Under the pieces are notes generated by a model. The model worked only from the letters and a program-made list of their open reading frames with translations. It made no database searches and had not been told where the DNA came from. Below, piece after piece: positions 13,016 to 24,937 of a DNA stretch of 64,000 nt; the stretch's first letter is position 1; each line of letters opens with the position of its first letter. The translations under genes and the position numbers were made by a program. The stretch comes from Microplitis mediator (Eukaryota; Arthropoda; Insecta; Hymenoptera; Braconidae), in assembly GCF_029852145.1 (NCBI RefSeq), contig NC_079978.1:11875801-11939800 (forward strand). Reading direction: 5' to 3'.

Positions 13016-13609
13016 TATATTTATATATAAATATATATGCTTACGTGGCCTAGTATTAGATGTGAACATATGTACGTCTCACTTACCTTACCGTTAAATA
13101 ATATTAATAGAAATAATTAAAATACTATAAATAACTTAAATAACTTAAATAAATGAGTAAGGGTTCATGAAAAAAACGACAATATACAGGGTGTCCCAGA
13201 AGTCGCGCACCCCATTGTAGGGATCGAAGGAGAAAAATATTCTGAGACGAAAAGTCCTTAGCCATTTTTCAATCAGATGCATAGTTAATTAATTATTAAT
13301 TAATGAAAGTGACCAATCAGGAGCGCGCGACAGAAGAATAAAAAGTGAGTGAAACAGCAGTAAGAGACACCATAGCTGCTGCCGGCTTCTCACGCAGTAC
13401 ACCGAGAGTGGGGACGGACCAGCCGTGGACGGCGGACGTACGTGATGCTAGGTGAATGTGTTAGATCGTGCACTAGTGTGGGCTAGCGTGAGTGTATCGG
13501 TAATAATGCACGTATGAATGTGAGTAAGGATATTTTTATTTTTTTTACTACAGGCACAAGATTTGACCGAATTTGACGGGAAAAACAGGATAATTTACTA
13601 AATTCAATC

Positions 13610-15125
13610 GGTCACGACTGAATTTTGATTTTTAATTGGAATAATTGAAGTAATTTTAAATTAAAAAATCAGTGAAGGAGCTCAGGCAAAGGCACAGGGC
13701 GAAAGTTACTGGACGTAAAGTTTATTCATGAGGAATGATTAGAGTAATTTTTTATTAAAAAATCAGTATCAAGGCACTAGGCGGATATGACTGAATTGTT
13801 TTTTTATTTTAAGTAATTAAAGTAATTCTTATTTGAAAAATAAGTAGGGAGGGTCAGTTAGAGGCCCTGGGCGGCCATGACAGAATTTTGATTTTTAATT
13901 AGAGTTATTTTTAAATAGAAAATAAGTAGTGAGGGTAAGTTAGAGCCACTGTGCGGCTATGAATGAATTTTTGTTTTTATTTGGAATAATTATGGTAATT
14001 TTTAATTGAAAAATAAGTAGCGAGAGTCAGTTAGAGGCCCTGGCCCCTTATAGGAAGAAACAATAGGCCCAAGCTTGGCCGAGGCTTGGCACAAGACTTA
14101 TTAACTCTGGGAAAAGCTTGAAATCCAAGCTTGGTCCAAGTCTGTCTGAGCATCAAAATGAAAACACCGAGCTAAGCTTGAGTGACAGTGTTGTGCCAAG
14201 ACAGCATCTAAATATTGGTCCAAGATCGAGAGCCAGTATTGTGCCAAGACTGTTGCTAAATAAGCACCTACGCATATGAAAGATAAATAAGAAAAAAAAC
14301 ATATTAGCAGAAATGTGCGTGATGGTAACAAATGGAAATAAATTTGCACACAGAGAAATCAGGTGGATCGATGAAACTAATTTTTTTTTGCATTCGCTGG
14401 GTCGCGAACCTGGTCCTTCAAGGCTGGTAGGCAAGCGTCTTATCCACTAGGCTGCTACGCTATTCACAGAAGCCAGAGATTTTTAGGTACCATTTGTTAT
14501 TTCGACTGGTAAACCAAGGCTTGTCAATAAAATGTCTGTTGAATCTTGACCAGGGTTAGTCAGAGGCACTGTGTGGCTATATCTGTTTTTTTATTTTCAT
14601 TTAGAATAATTTAAGTAGTTTTAAATTTAAAAAATTAGTGGCGAGTGTCGAGTAGAGGCGCTGGGCGGCTATGCGTGAATTTTTATTATTATTCAGAATA
14701 ATTACAATAATTTCTAATTGAAAAATAAGTAGCGAGATTCACTTAAAGGCACTGGGCGGCTATGACTGAACTTTTATTGTAATTTGAAATAATTGAAGTA
14801 ATTTTTAATAAAAAAAATAGTAACGAGTGTCAAGTAGATGTAGTGGGCGGCTATGCATAAATATGTATTTTTATTCAGAATAATTACAGCAATTTTTAAT
14901 TGAAAAATAAGTAGACAGGGTCAGTAAGAGGCCATGGGTGGCTATGAATGAATTTTTATTATTATTCGGAATAATTAAAATAATTTTTGATCGAAAAATA
15001 TGTAGCGAGGGTCAGTTAGAGGCACTGGGTGGTAGGTACAGAATTTTCCTATTTTTTAAATTATTGGAGTAATTTTTAATTAGAAACCAGTAGCGAAGGT
15101 CAAGCAAAGGCACTAGGCAGCTGAT
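13610..15125 (+). repeat. ~90-bp minisatellite array in the left TIR
   Basis: Roughly a dozen diverged units, each with a Gly/Ala-rich 'ggcggctatga' box, an AT-rich stretch and 'agtagcgagggtcag'. The array is interrupted by a SINE-containing insert at 14046-14560. The mirror array is at 18215-19660. Confidence 0.75.
14046..14464 (-). mobile_element. tRNA-derived SINE inside the left TIR
   Basis: On the minus strand, 14464-14395 reads as a tRNA-like head. It has a box A-like TAGCAGCCTAGTGGATAAG, then box B-like GGTTCGCGACC spaced as in tRNA promoters, followed by an A-run. The body down to 14046 repeats AAGCTTGG and CTTGGCACAA motifs. The copy at 18769-19190 is its mirror in the other arm. 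Confidence 0.65.
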
Positions 15126-15709
15126 TTTTTCCAGTTAATTACTAAAGTAATAATTATTATTTTTAAAATAAAAAAACAATTAACTCGAATGGCTTAACAG
15201 AGTGTCGGCTGTCAATTTATTCTGGTAAATTAATGAATTACTAATTATAATTATTAAAATAAAAAACCGATGGACTTAGACAAACCGAGAGACCATCGTT
15301 GGTTTCTTTATTCCAATTATTTAATAAAATAATAATCATTAATGTGAAAGTAAAAATACGATCATCTCAGACGGGTTAACAAAGTGTGGACGGCTAATTT
15401 ATTTTGGTAAATTAATAAAATCATAATTATAATTACTAAAAGAAAGAACCGATGTTTTTAGACGGGTTAACGTGTCGTTTGCTGATTTATTTTCCTTAAA
15501 AAACTTCTGTGTTTTTATTCTTTCGTTCTCCTTGTTTATTAACTTTTTTTATTCTAATTGTTGCTATTATTCCGACTCTCTTGTTTTTTTTTCTCATGCG
15601 TTTCGCGATTCGATTTGTTTTCCGATACCATTTGTTTTCTTCCGTCTCTTGGCTAACTGTTTTCCGTTGTCAGTCGTTTCTGAATTTTCTGTCAACGAAC
15701 TACGTTATC

Positions 15710-17044
15710 ATGGTTTATACTTCTGCTGATTTTACCGAGATGATTATTCTCTATGGCGAGTGTAATCGCAATGCTTCGGCAGCTGCACGCGTTTATCGTG
15801 AGAGGTTTCTGAATCGTGACAGCTATCCGGATAAAAATGTTATCCTCCGCGCTCTTCATCGTAGTCGCGAATCCGGCAATTTGATGCCGAACAACGTCGA
15901 GCTAGTCGGTCGACCTCGTGAGGTTCGGAACGTTCGCAACGAAGAGCGCGTTCTCGCTGCTATCCGTGCGGATTCAAGTACGAGTACGAGACGGGTTGAA
16001 CGTCAGATTCACATTTCCCGCTCGACAGTGAACCGTATTACTCGCACTGAGAAGATCCATCCTTATCACAGAAGAAAAGTGCAGAAGTTAGAAGATGGAG
16101 ATTACCGCTTGCGAATGGACTTCTGTCAGTTCATTCTTGACTCCAACGACGCGGATCCAAATTTTTTACGGGGAATATTGTGGACTGATGAATCACTCTT
16201 TACTCGGGAGGGGTGTTTCAATCAACATAATAGTCATTGGTATGAAGACGAAAATCCGCACATGACGGTGAACCGTAATTTCCAAAATAAATGGAAGATT
16301 AATGTCTGGGGTAGAATTATCGGTGACCACGTCATTCTTTACGAATTACCCGAAACAATGGACGTAAGTAAACATTTGAATACACAAGTAAAAATTCTTA
16401 TGTGTGGAGGATTTGAATTGAGTCTTCTTAAAAATTAACTGAGAGCTATTACCATTTATAAAAATTGAACCTTTTTTACGCTAGTGATTTTTGTGTTTCA
16501 ATGGAATCGTTCGATTTTTCATAATTAGTTACGTCGTCCTCGTCGTCCTTAATTATTCCTTCACTGAATTCACCACTTCCATGTACCTATTTCCTAGTTT
16601 CCTACAACAAACCATGAATTCTCCTTATTACAGAGCATCCAATACCTGACATTCCTGCGTGATGAACTTCCTCAACTACTCGGTGAAGTGAATGAGCAGC
16701 CGATGTGGTTTCAGCATGACGGAGCACCGAGTCACTATGCTGGTACAGTGAGAGACTTCCTCAACGGGGTTTACCCTCAATGTTGGTTGGGAAGAAACGG
16801 ACCACGAAGGTGGCCCCCTAGATCACCTGACTTGACGCCACTAGACTTTTTTTTGTGGGGACATTGCAAGGAAATGGTCTACTTTGATGAGCCCCAGGAC
16901 CAAATGGAGACCGTGGCCCGCATTAATGCTGCTCAGACAACAGTCACTGCGGAAACGCTAGAGGCTGTCCGAAAAAATCTTCTCAAGCGATGCCGGCTCT
17001 GTCTTCAAGTAAACGGACGACATTTTGAGCATCTACTCGATTAA
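15710..17044 (+). CDS. Mariner-type DD41D transposase, two exons, apparently intact
   Basis: Exon 1 is 15710-16363 (218 codons). The intron 16364-16633 starts GTAAGT, ends TTATTACAG and is phase 0. Exon 2 is 16634-17044. The product is about 354 aa, normal for mariner. The N-terminal half holds helix-turn-helix-like segments ('ASAAARVYRERF', 'RQIHISRSTVNRI'). The catalytic triad is visible: D in 'GILWTDESLF', D in 'WFQHDGAPSH', and D in 'TPLDFFLWG', with 41 residues between the last two. That defines the DD41D group (rosa-like and related lineages). I prefer the ATG at 15710 because protein similarity to the family begins there. The frame is open 67 codons further upstream. No stop or frameshift is seen, so the enzyme could be active on its own TIRs. 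Confidence 0.8.
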
Positions 17045-17539
17045 ATGTAGATGCATTCCTTCTCTCAAATAATTGTAACCAATCAAATTTAATCAGCGCT
17101 TGCGGTAAAAAAGATTGATGTTAATCGTTGGATTTTTAATTTTTAAATTCTTCAATATTTCTCAGTAAATAAATTTTTTATTGTAAAAACCATTACAGTG
17201 TTTTTGTCTGAGCTTAGTATTAGTTTTTAACCTTAAAAATAACTTAAATAATTCTAAATAAATAAAACAATTTAGCCATAGCCATCTATTGCCTCGCTAC
17301 TGATTGTAAATAAAAAATTACTTCAATAATTCTAGACTAAAAAAATTCAATCATGGCTGCCTAGTGCCACTGCCTGAGTCTCGCTACTGATTTTTTATTT
17401 GGAAATGACTTCAAGCATTCAAAATAAATAAAAAAATTCTGTCACAGCCACCAAGTGCCTCTAACTGACCCCCCGAGTCAAAATTAAAACGGTAGTTTGA
17501 GCCTCCAAAGCCTCAGTTCTTTTGATGTTGCACTTGCCG

Positions 17540-17745
17540 CTGAATGTAATATGTTATTTAAGTCCTCGATGTCCTACAAGTAGCGTATGAAGGAGTAAAT
17601 CACCTTTTTAAAATGGTATTTTAACCCTCCATGGCCTACCATTTATTTTAAAATGCTATTTAAGTCCTCGATGTCCTAAACGAAGCGCATGGAGGACTTA
17701 ATCACCTTTTTAAAATGGTATTTTAACCCTCCATGGCCTACCATA
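17540..17745 (+). repeat. Two ~100-bp direct repeats
   Basis: 'aatcacctttttaaaatggtattttaaccctccatggcctacca' type units at about 17595-17640 and 17699-17744, each preceded by 'agtcctcgatgtccta'. Located in the 3' spacer of the mariner. Confidence 0.75.
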
Positions 17746-17825
17746 CTTTTAATCTGTAACTTCGAATGAGGTCAATTCTTTAGCATGATATTATTGTTAT
17801 ACATAAAGATATTTCCAACTGATCG

Positions 17826-17900
17826 TGAGCGTCCGAGTAGCAGTGCGGCAGTGGTTGTGCTTCATAATCGTTAGGTCTTGATTTCGAATCCCGGCAGCAG
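17826..17900 (+). mobile_element. Second tRNA-like SINE head
   Basis: 'GTGCGGCAGTGGTTGTGC' resembles box A and 'TTGATTTCGAATCCCGG' resembles box B, at tRNA-like spacing. It differs from the SINE in the TIRs. No clear tail or body can be bounded, and no folded acceptor stem supports a functional tRNA. Confidence 0.45.
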
Positions 17901-18768
17901 CAGATTATTTTTCAGCAGTTTTTTTCAAATTCTTTGGCAGTTTGAGTGTTCCAATACATCGTTTGTATTTATTGTTCACATAAAATAATTGATTAATCAT
18001 ATACTAATAAGTTGAAGGCTCCAATTATTCAATTCGAATTTTGAAAGATGAGTACTATTCTATTCGCCTAAGCTTGGTAAAAGCGGACAAAGTTACCACA
18101 TTTAGGTTCAAATTACCTTTTTAATGCATGGATTTTCATATTCTAAAAAGATGATTTGAATCTCCTTACCCTCATGTAGGATTTGGAAGCTCAAATCACC
18201 TTTTTAATTTTGACTCGGGCCTCGCTACTTAATTTTTATTTAAGAATTACTGAAATTATTCTGAATAATAATAAAAATTCATTCATAGCCACCCATGGCC
18301 TCTTACTGACCCTGTCTACTTATTTTTCAATTAAAAATTGCTGTAATTATTCTGAATAAAAATACATATTTATGCATAGCCGCCCACTACATCTACTTGA
18401 CACTCGTTACTATTTTTTTTATTAAAAATTACTTCAATTATTTCAAATTACAATAAAAGTTCAGTCATAGCCGCCCAGTGCCTTTAAGTGAATCTCGCTA
18501 CTTATTTTTCAATTAGAAATTATTGTAATTATTCTGAATAATAATAAAAATTCACGCATAGCCGCCCAGCGCCTCTACTCGACACTCGCCACTAATTTTT
18601 TAAATTTAAAACTACTTAAATTATTCTAAATGAAAATAAAAAAACAGATATAGCCACACAGTGCCTCTGACTAACCCTGGTCAAGATTCAACAGACATTT
18701 TATTGACAAGCCTTGGTTTACCAGTCGAAATAACAAATGGTACCTAAAAATCTCTGGCTTCTGTGAAT

Positions 18769-19190
18769 AGCGTAGCAGCCTAGTGGATAAGACGCTTGCC
18801 TACCAGCCTTGAAGGACCAGGTTCGCGACCCAGCGAATGCAAAAAAAAATTAGTTTCATCGATCCACCTGATTTCTCTGTGTGCAAATTTATTTCCATTT
18901 GTTACCATCACGCACATTTCTGCTAATATGTTTTTTTTCTTATTTATCTTTCATATGCGTAGGTGCTTATTTAGCAACAGTCTTGGCACAATACTGGCTC
19001 TCGATCTTGGACCAATATTTAGATGCTGTCTTGGCACAACACTGTCACTCAAGCTTAGCTCGGTGTTTTCATTTTGATGCTCAGACAGACTTGGACCAAG
19101 CTTGGATTTCAAGCTTTTCCCAGAGTTAATAAGTCTTGTGCCAAGCCTCGGCCAAGCTTGGGCCTATTGTTTCTTCCTATAAGGGGCCAG
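18769..19190 (+). mobile_element. tRNA-derived SINE inside the right TIR
   Basis: Mirror copy of the 14046-14464 unit. Box A-like 18772-18785, box B-like GGTTCGCGACC 18820-18830, A-run at 18841. The ORFs over it (18796-19129) translate identically to those of the left copy, showing very high arm identity. Confidence 0.65.
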
Positions 19191-20199
19191 GGCCTCTAAC
19201 TGACTCTCGCTACTTATTTTTCAATTAAAAATTACCATAATTATTCCAAATAAAAACAAAAATTCATTCATAGCCGCACAGTGGCTCTAACTTACCCTCA
19301 CTACTTATTTTCTATTTAAAAATAACTCTAATTAAAAATCAAAATTCTGTCATGGCCGCCCAGGGCCTCTAACTGACCCTCCCTACTTATTTTTCAAATA
19401 AGAATTACTTTAATTACTTAAAATAAAAAAACAATTCAGTCATATCCGCCTAGTGCCTTGATACTGATTTTTTAATAAAAAATTACTCTAATCATTCCTC
19501 ATGAATAAACTTTACGTCCAGTAACTTTCGCCCTGTGCCTTTGCCTGAGCTCCTTCACTGATTTTTTAATTTAAAATTACTTCAATTATTCCAATTAAAA
19601 ATCAAAATTCAGTCGTGACCGATTGAATTTAGTAAATTATCCTGTTTTTCCCGTCAAATTCGGTCAAATCTTGTGCCTGTAGTAAAAAAAATAAAAATAT
19701 CCTTACTCACATTCATACGTGCATTATTACCGATACACTCACGCTAGCCCACACTAGTGCACGATCTAACACATTCACCTAGCATCACGTACGTCCGCCG
19801 TCCACGGCTGGTCCGTCCCCACTCTCGGTGTACTGCGTGAGAAGCCGGCAGCAGCTATGGTGTCTCTTACTGCTGTTTCACTCACTTTTTATTCTTCTGT
19901 CGCGCGCTCCTGATTGGTCACTTTCATTAATTAATAATTAATTAACTATGCATCTGATTGAAAAATGGCTAAGGACTTTTCGTCTCAGAATATTTTTCTC
20001 CTTCGATCCCTACAATGGGGTGCGCGACTTCTGGGACACCCTGTATATTGTCGTTTTTTTCATGAACCCTTACTCATTTATTTAAGTTATTTAAGTTATT
20101 TATAGTATTTTAATTATTTCTATTAATATTATTTAACGGTAAGGTAAGTGAGACGTACATATGTTCACATCTAATACTAGGCCACGTAAGCATATATAT

Positions 20200-20226
20200 T
20201 TATATATAAATATATATATATATATG

Positions 20227-20318
<92 letters not shown>

Positions 20319-20320
20319 CA
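20200..20320. repeat. (TA)n microsatellite, right
   Basis: Mirror of the left TA tract, shorter than the left copy. ORFs here are artefacts. Confidence 0.9.
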
Positions 20321-20321
20321 T

Positions 20322-20429
20322 TCATCTGTACTGTCCGCAACGACCGACGGACTCGAGGGTGTCCACACCACGCTCTGCGCTCTACTACCACTTAGTGGTG
20401 GGGGGCGTTATAGTTGCACCATACTACTT
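20322..20429 (+). repeat. GC-rich ~110-bp repeat, right copy
   Basis: Inverted partner of 12755-12865. It ends GCACCATACTACT and overlaps the last codons of the minus-strand gene 20408-21061. Confidence 0.8.
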
Positions 20430-21061
20430 TGACAGTAATCATTATCATTATCACTTTGACAGTGTTCATTACACGCCTGACACTTCCAAGGACAAGTTAT
20501 TGTACTATCGTTGTTTTTAGCAGCCTCAACTGTATGATGAGTAGGTGTTGAACAATCTTGCTTACGCGCCTGTCTATTTAACCACTGTTTTATTAAATCT
20601 GCACACGATAAAGCACACTGGTTATATGCTAAACTTCTATTTCGTCTAGCCTCTAATACACTGTGTAGAGCACAAGTTAACCGTGGGTGGTGTAAGGCTG
20701 CTACTGGAGGGCTGTTTGGTAAATCTTTTATATTTATGACAGGACGACAAAGTAGGCCCTCTAAGTATGTTTTTTGCAGTTTTCCTTTTGTAAAAATTTG
20801 CATAGCACATTGACAAGAAAAGCGGAGCTGTATGTGTACGTATTTTATCATTGCCTCACCGTCATACCATTCAAGACCATGATTTCTTGTTAAATCATTA
20901 TTTTCAACCTGCCGTTCTTTTGACAATAGCGTAAATGAAAATTCAGGAGCTAAAATCCAGTGTGCCGTATCACCATTAGTTAGAGAAGTAACACCGATTT
21001 CTTTAGGTAAAAATTCTCGTAGGTTGTTAATAAAACCTTGAATATATATTACAAAAGCCAT
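20408..21061 (-). CDS. Unknown virus-like protein p221, paralogue of the 27509-28030 gene
   Basis: I start it at the ATG at 21061; the frame is open 4 codons earlier. Conserved positions shared with the other paralogue are IQGF near the N-terminus, FLPKE, HW, HGLEWYDG (HGLKWFDG in the other), a 'LE-x-LL...VIN' segment, and a Cys-rich C-terminal half with CALH and CAL-x-x-A...W. I recognise the pattern as a family scattered through arthropod genomes next to virus-like genes. I do not know its function. The early acidic/aromatic spacing could suit an RNase H-fold nuclease, which is inference only. The final residues (about 20408-20439) come from an invading repeat, so the natural C-terminus is lost or replaced. 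Confidence 0.6.
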   Translation of the reverse strand: MAFVIYIQGFINNLREFLPKEIGVTSLTNGDTAHWILAPEFSFTLLSKERQVENNDLTRNHGLEWYDGEAMIKYVHIQLRFSCQCAMQIFTKGKLQKTYLEGLLCRPVINIKDLPNSPPVAALHHPRLTCALHSVLEARRNRSLAYNQCALSCADLIKQWLNRQARKQDCSTPTHHTVEAAKNNDSTITCPWKCQACNEHCQSDNDNDYCQSSMVQL

Positions 21062-21138
21062 AATGTTCTTCACTATAAGACAGCTTCACAGTTACTAAAG
21101 TATTTTATTTTTCATTTCAACTAAATATTTTATTGTGC

Positions 21139-22455
21139 TTAGCCGGCAAAATCTATAGTAACTTGCCTGGAAGCGTCTACTTCTAATACACTCTCATATT
21201 CAGCATACACTATACAGTTTACGGTTGATTCTAAACCTTTATCAAACCTAACCTCTATGCGTACAGTACCATGACGAATCAGATTCCAATGACTGTTACT
21301 ATTAGCTGGTAAATCAGGTGTTAAGTCAAAAGTGTATAAACAAAAGCCATTAGGATAATCGAATCGATCTATTGTTTTTCCTTCATTTAAAAAATGAATT
21401 CCTGTACCCGAAAATAATGCGTGATAAGCATCTACATACAGCTTACTATTTGAAAAATCAGGTTGTAATGGTTTTGACGGAACTTGCCGGCCGTCTACAT
21501 ATAGCGATAAATAGTTTATACCAAAATGTTGAAAATTGAAGGGGTTCATTGTACGATCGCCGTTAAAGGCTTTATTATCAATAAACCCTACGATTAAACG
21601 TCTAGGTATCTGACCTAAAATAACGTTGTCAATAGTTTCACCATGCACACCTGCAGGTATCGATACAGCTTTTACTTCGACGCGTGTTAACGGATATTTC
21701 ACTGTGGTTTTTGCCAGCATGCGTGCATGTGCTAACAGAATACCAGGTGATATTTTAGCTTTTCTTACTATTAAACTAGCTTCAGTCATAACGAAATTAC
21801 AACCGTTAGGCGATGCGTCCATGAGACAAAAAGCTTCACGTGCACGTGTGAGACGTAAACGCATTTCTACACCATTTATAAAAAATCTTTCTTGATTAAA
21901 AATGTCACAATGTAAATGTCCTATAAAATCGGCTGATTTTTCACATGTTAATAAATCACGACGTTTCTTCAATCCTAGATTATCATCATCAACACTATCC
22001 ATTTTACCTGGAGTATCGCAACACCATCCAACTGTACTTAAGTATGATTTTTTAGCATTCAAGCCATAGTTTAGTAGGGTTTCTATATACGCTCTATAGG
22101 CATATAAATTATTGGGCGTTGATACGGGCTTCTGGTTAAACAACACGTCTACTTGATTAAATATTGAATGCATAAAATTGTTGATAGGACCTACTTTAGG
22201 CGGCGTAGCACTAGCAGCGACAGGAGTTTTACGTGTAATACTTACTCGCAAACTTATCATAGTATGAGCAAGATCAATATATTCATCACCTTGCCCTTGT
22301 ACGACGAATTCTATCGGTGAGTTATCAGTCAACGATGAAATTGGTTTATAATGGACTCATTGTGAGCTTTCGATTGTTGTTTGAGTAGGAGGCAATGAGA
22401 ATAATTCAAGCTCTGTTTTAGCACATTCACAAGAGTGCACGTGTAAAAACGACAT
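21139..22455 (-). pseudogene. F54H12.2-like Polinton protein, candidate major virion protein, with one in-frame stop
   Basis: An uninterrupted run of 397 codons (22332-21139) continues upstream in the same frame to an ATG at 22455, with a single TGA at 22357-22359 (codon 33). The protein resembles the family named after C. elegans F54H12.2. Visible conserved pieces are 'IEFVVQGQGDEYIDLAHT', 'FNQVDVLFNQKPVS', 'IGHLHCDIFNQERF', 'ILLAHARML', 'PFNFQHFGINYLSLYVDGRQ' and 'VLEVDASRQV'. The family regularly accompanies Polinton integrases, and I infer a capsid role from size, beta-rich composition and neighbourhood. Apart from the TGA the gene looks well preserved. Confidence 0.7.
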
Positions 22456-22470
22456 TTTGGAAATAATATT

Positions 22471-23010
22471 TTAAGAAAAAATATCATTCACTGTACGTAG
22501 CTTTTTCTTTTTCTTATTTACTTTCTTGTTATTTTTCTTATTATTTTTCTTTTTGATTGTTTTACGTTTATTTTTTTTCCGAACTGCTTTTTTTATCACT
22601 CGTATTCTCTTATTAGAATGCCTTCCTGCTAAACCAATGGTGTTATTCATACCACTAGCAATAGCCAACTGACCAGGAACGTAGCCTGAACCGCTCATAA
22701 AACTGTCGATTTTTTGCTGAGCTTTTCGTTTTAAATTATTACCTGATTCACGTGCTCTGGCACTTAACGCCTCTTTGACTGGTACGTTGTGATCCAAAAC
22801 ATCTATAGCAATATTTATACCTGATTTTAAAGCTTCCTTGCCAAGAGCTTTTGCACCGCTTTTTAAAAATGGTAATACACGTCTAAACAAGCCGCCAAGG
22901 AAGCTACCGATACCATGGCCTCTTTGATTTGGCGAGCCTATGTAAACTTGACTTATGCCGTTATAATCACGAGTTCCGTCACCGTACTGTATTATTTCAA
23001 AACCGGCCAT
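22471..23010 (-). CDS. Basic virion-core-like protein, 179 aa
   Basis: The N-terminal third has a Gly-rich amphipathic segment (GHGIGSFLGGLFRRVLPFLK, residues about 31-50), followed by an Ala/Lys helix. The C-terminal 45 residues are a Lys/Asn/Arg-rich tail suited to DNA binding. The pattern resembles the minor core/membrane-active proteins (pVI/pX-like) described for adenovirus-related and Polinton viruses; I infer that role, with no catalytic motif. The ATG at 23010 follows the stop of the upstream gene by about 10 bases. No lesion is seen. Confidence 0.6.
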   Translation of the reverse strand: MAGFEIIQYGDGTRDYNGISQVYIGSPNQRGHGIGSFLGGLFRRVLPFLKSGAKALGKEALKSGINIAIDVLDHNVPVKEALSARARESGNNLKRKAQQKIDSFMSGSGYVPGQLAIASGMNNTIGLAGRHSNKRIRVIKKAVRKKNKRKTIKKKNNKKNNKKVNKKKKKLRTVNDIFS

Positions 23011-23020
23011 TTTGTTATAC

Positions 23021-23837
23021 TTAAATTCTTCTTCTGAAATGTAATGTCACGGTCAGCGTACCGTATTCAAATGGAATAGGATTCCCAAACTCGTCTCTTA
23101 TATCAATTTCGATAGTGTTCATGGTTCTGCGTAATAAGGGTATATAACGCCCCGGTGAAAAAGCCTTTATTTTAGTTGAACCGTAGAGGTAATGATCGGT
23201 ATCAACAGGTACGACACGTAGTAGAGGTGATTGGACGTCACCTGTTATATAACCTTCACAAATATCGCTATACACAAATATTTTTTCAGGCACTGCATTA
23301 GCTAACGATGCAGGGATTGCCCCTTTGCATTCGTCCTTTTCTGAGATAGGTCTAGGTAAATAGTCTATGCCAAATCCTAGTATCTTTTCAAGTATTTCAT
23401 TTAACTTCAGTGTATGTATAGCAATCACATATTTTATGAACTGATATATAGCCACCAGCGTCATGTACAAAATTTATATGGTCAGATAATGCAGAAAGTG
23501 TATTCATACATTGCACTAACGAGCTAATATTTTGATATTGCCCGTAAGGCACATGACCATAGTAAATATCAGCTACACTTTCTTCAATAATACTTTTTCC
23601 TTCTTCAGTATTTAGAGGAATGTTGGCTGTACCCATGACAATTGCAGTAGATCCTTTTGGTATATGTAGCATTGTCATAGGAGTTTGTATTTTTACTAAC
23701 GCAACTTCCCATTCTCCGGTTAATTCCAGCGCTTGAGGTAACTGTGTTATAAAATGTGTAGTCGTGTTATTGGGAAAATATTTCATACTACTGTTACTAG
23801 GTAATACAATATAAAAATTATCTCTAATTAAAGCCAT
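23021..23837 (-). pseudogene. Candidate minor capsid protein, frameshifted
   Basis: Two ORFs, 23837-23397 and 23470-23021, overlap by 74 bases in different frames and together have the length and motif order of one protein. The first part has an N-terminal 'LPSNSSMKYFPNNTT' and 'LTGEWEVALVKIQ'. The second has 'PLLRVVPVD', 'IEIDIRDEFGNPIPFEYG' and the beta-rich end 'TLTVTLHFRR'. The family is common beside F54H12.2-like genes in arthropod and cnidarian elements. Its repeated beta-strand pattern makes a jelly-roll penton-like role plausible but unproven. The frameshift lies within the overlap. Confidence 0.65.
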
Positions 23838-23839
23838 TT

Positions 23840-24816
23840 TTATTTAACTAGAGATAATTCTTCCTCATAAAACACACCGTCAATGGGCTCGTTTTGTAAA
23901 TCATATAATAAATAAACCACAGGCTGACGGAACATTGAAATTTTAGAAATTTTAAAAATCTCGTTACTCCAACCACTTTCGTATCCTTTCACAAACGCTG
24001 CTTTAGTCTTACTGATACGTACCATGTCGCCAACGCTGTATTTAGGTTTACATTTTTTCATAAGTCTATAACGTTTATTATTTTCATAGCGTTTCTTAAG
24101 GTTATAAATTGCTGTAGTATAATTATCTTCATTGACATTTACAGGGGCCATTTTTATTCCACTATGCTGCGTATGATTGTAAGCATTGATAATTTTCTGT
24201 AATACGTCTATATATCTTTTTGACCGTCTATACGTAAAATACCGCCACATTCTCTCCTTGATCGTTCTATTTAAACGTTCAACGACAGCTGCCTTTACAT
24301 CAGGATTTCGCACAGTTCTAAATTGTATTTCGTTTTTCTTCAAAAATTCTTGAAAAGATGCGCCAAGAAACTCTTTCCCGCTATCCGATTGTATTAAACG
24401 TGGTAATCTTTTTTTACTACGTAGTAGTATTTTTTTAAAACCTTGTGTCACAGACTCACTAGTTTTCTATATAGTGGCTCAGCCCACGCAAATTTACTCA
24501 AAACGTCAATTACCATTAAAATGTATTTATACCCGTCGTTGTACGTTGATATACTTCTCAAGTCTACCAAATCGGTTTCCCATACATCATCAATTACTTC
24601 TACGTTGTAAGTACGTCTGATAAAATATTTTCTATTTAATCGATGCTTTGTAAAAGTTTCTTGTTTATTAAGCGAGTTTACAATCATGGCTTTTGATAAC
24701 TTTGAATCACTTTTATCGGCTAGTTTTAAAAGATTTCTAGCACCCGAAAAACTGGCCTCGTGTGAAGGGTTATAATATATGGATTTTAACATTTCATTGG
24801 TCTGAACTTCGTCCAT
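23840..24816 (-). pseudogene. Polinton-type retroviral integrase (F54H12.3-like), frameshifted
   Basis: The first ORF (24816-24448) carries the N-terminal region and the first catalytic Asp (D82, in 'WETDLVDLR'). The second (24451-23840) carries the next Asp (D23, in 'IQSDSGKEF') and Glu (E58, in 'VVERLNRTIK'). These last two are 35 positions apart, as in retroviral D,D-35-E integrases. A C-terminal SH3/chromo-like stretch follows ('YSVGDMVRISK', 'YEEELSLV'). The two ORFs touch at 24448-24451, so one frameshift inactivates the gene. The enzyme would insert element DNA into host chromosomes. The family name comes from C. elegans F54H12.3. Confidence 0.85.
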
Positions 24817-24937
24817 GATAATTTTTTAGTTTTTAATTTTATAGAACCTTTACCCCTTTGAGTTGTTCTAGCCCCCTCGTCATCACCGGTCATAAACTCA
24901 TCTGAAGAAGCTAGTTCCTCGCGAATAATTGGTATAC

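Larger units (their letters stand above)
13187..20043 (+). mobile_element. DD41D mariner-type transposon with 1.8-kb TIRs
   Basis: The ends are CAGGGTGTCCCAGAAGT and its exact inverse, each flanked by TA. The arms run from 13187 to about 15010 and from about 18215 to 20043, near-identical over 1.8 kb. This is far longer than the usual tens to few hundred bases of mariner TIRs. Much of each arm is a diverged tandem array of ~90-bp units with recurring 'aataattgaagtaatttttaa' and 'aggcactgggcggctatga'. The single-copy centre holds an apparently intact two-exon transposase. Near-identity of the arms points to recent formation or to gene conversion. Confidence 0.8.

Noticed and set aside
14101..14434. 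Membrane-like ORFs repeated at 18796-19129
   Set aside because: They are frames through a SINE body inside the mariner arms; the hydrophobic look comes from T-rich DNA.
14395..18840. Functional tRNA genes at the SINE heads
   Set aside because: Box A and box B are recognisable but no complete cloverleaf with paired acceptor stem could be drawn, and the sequences are repeated within element arms.
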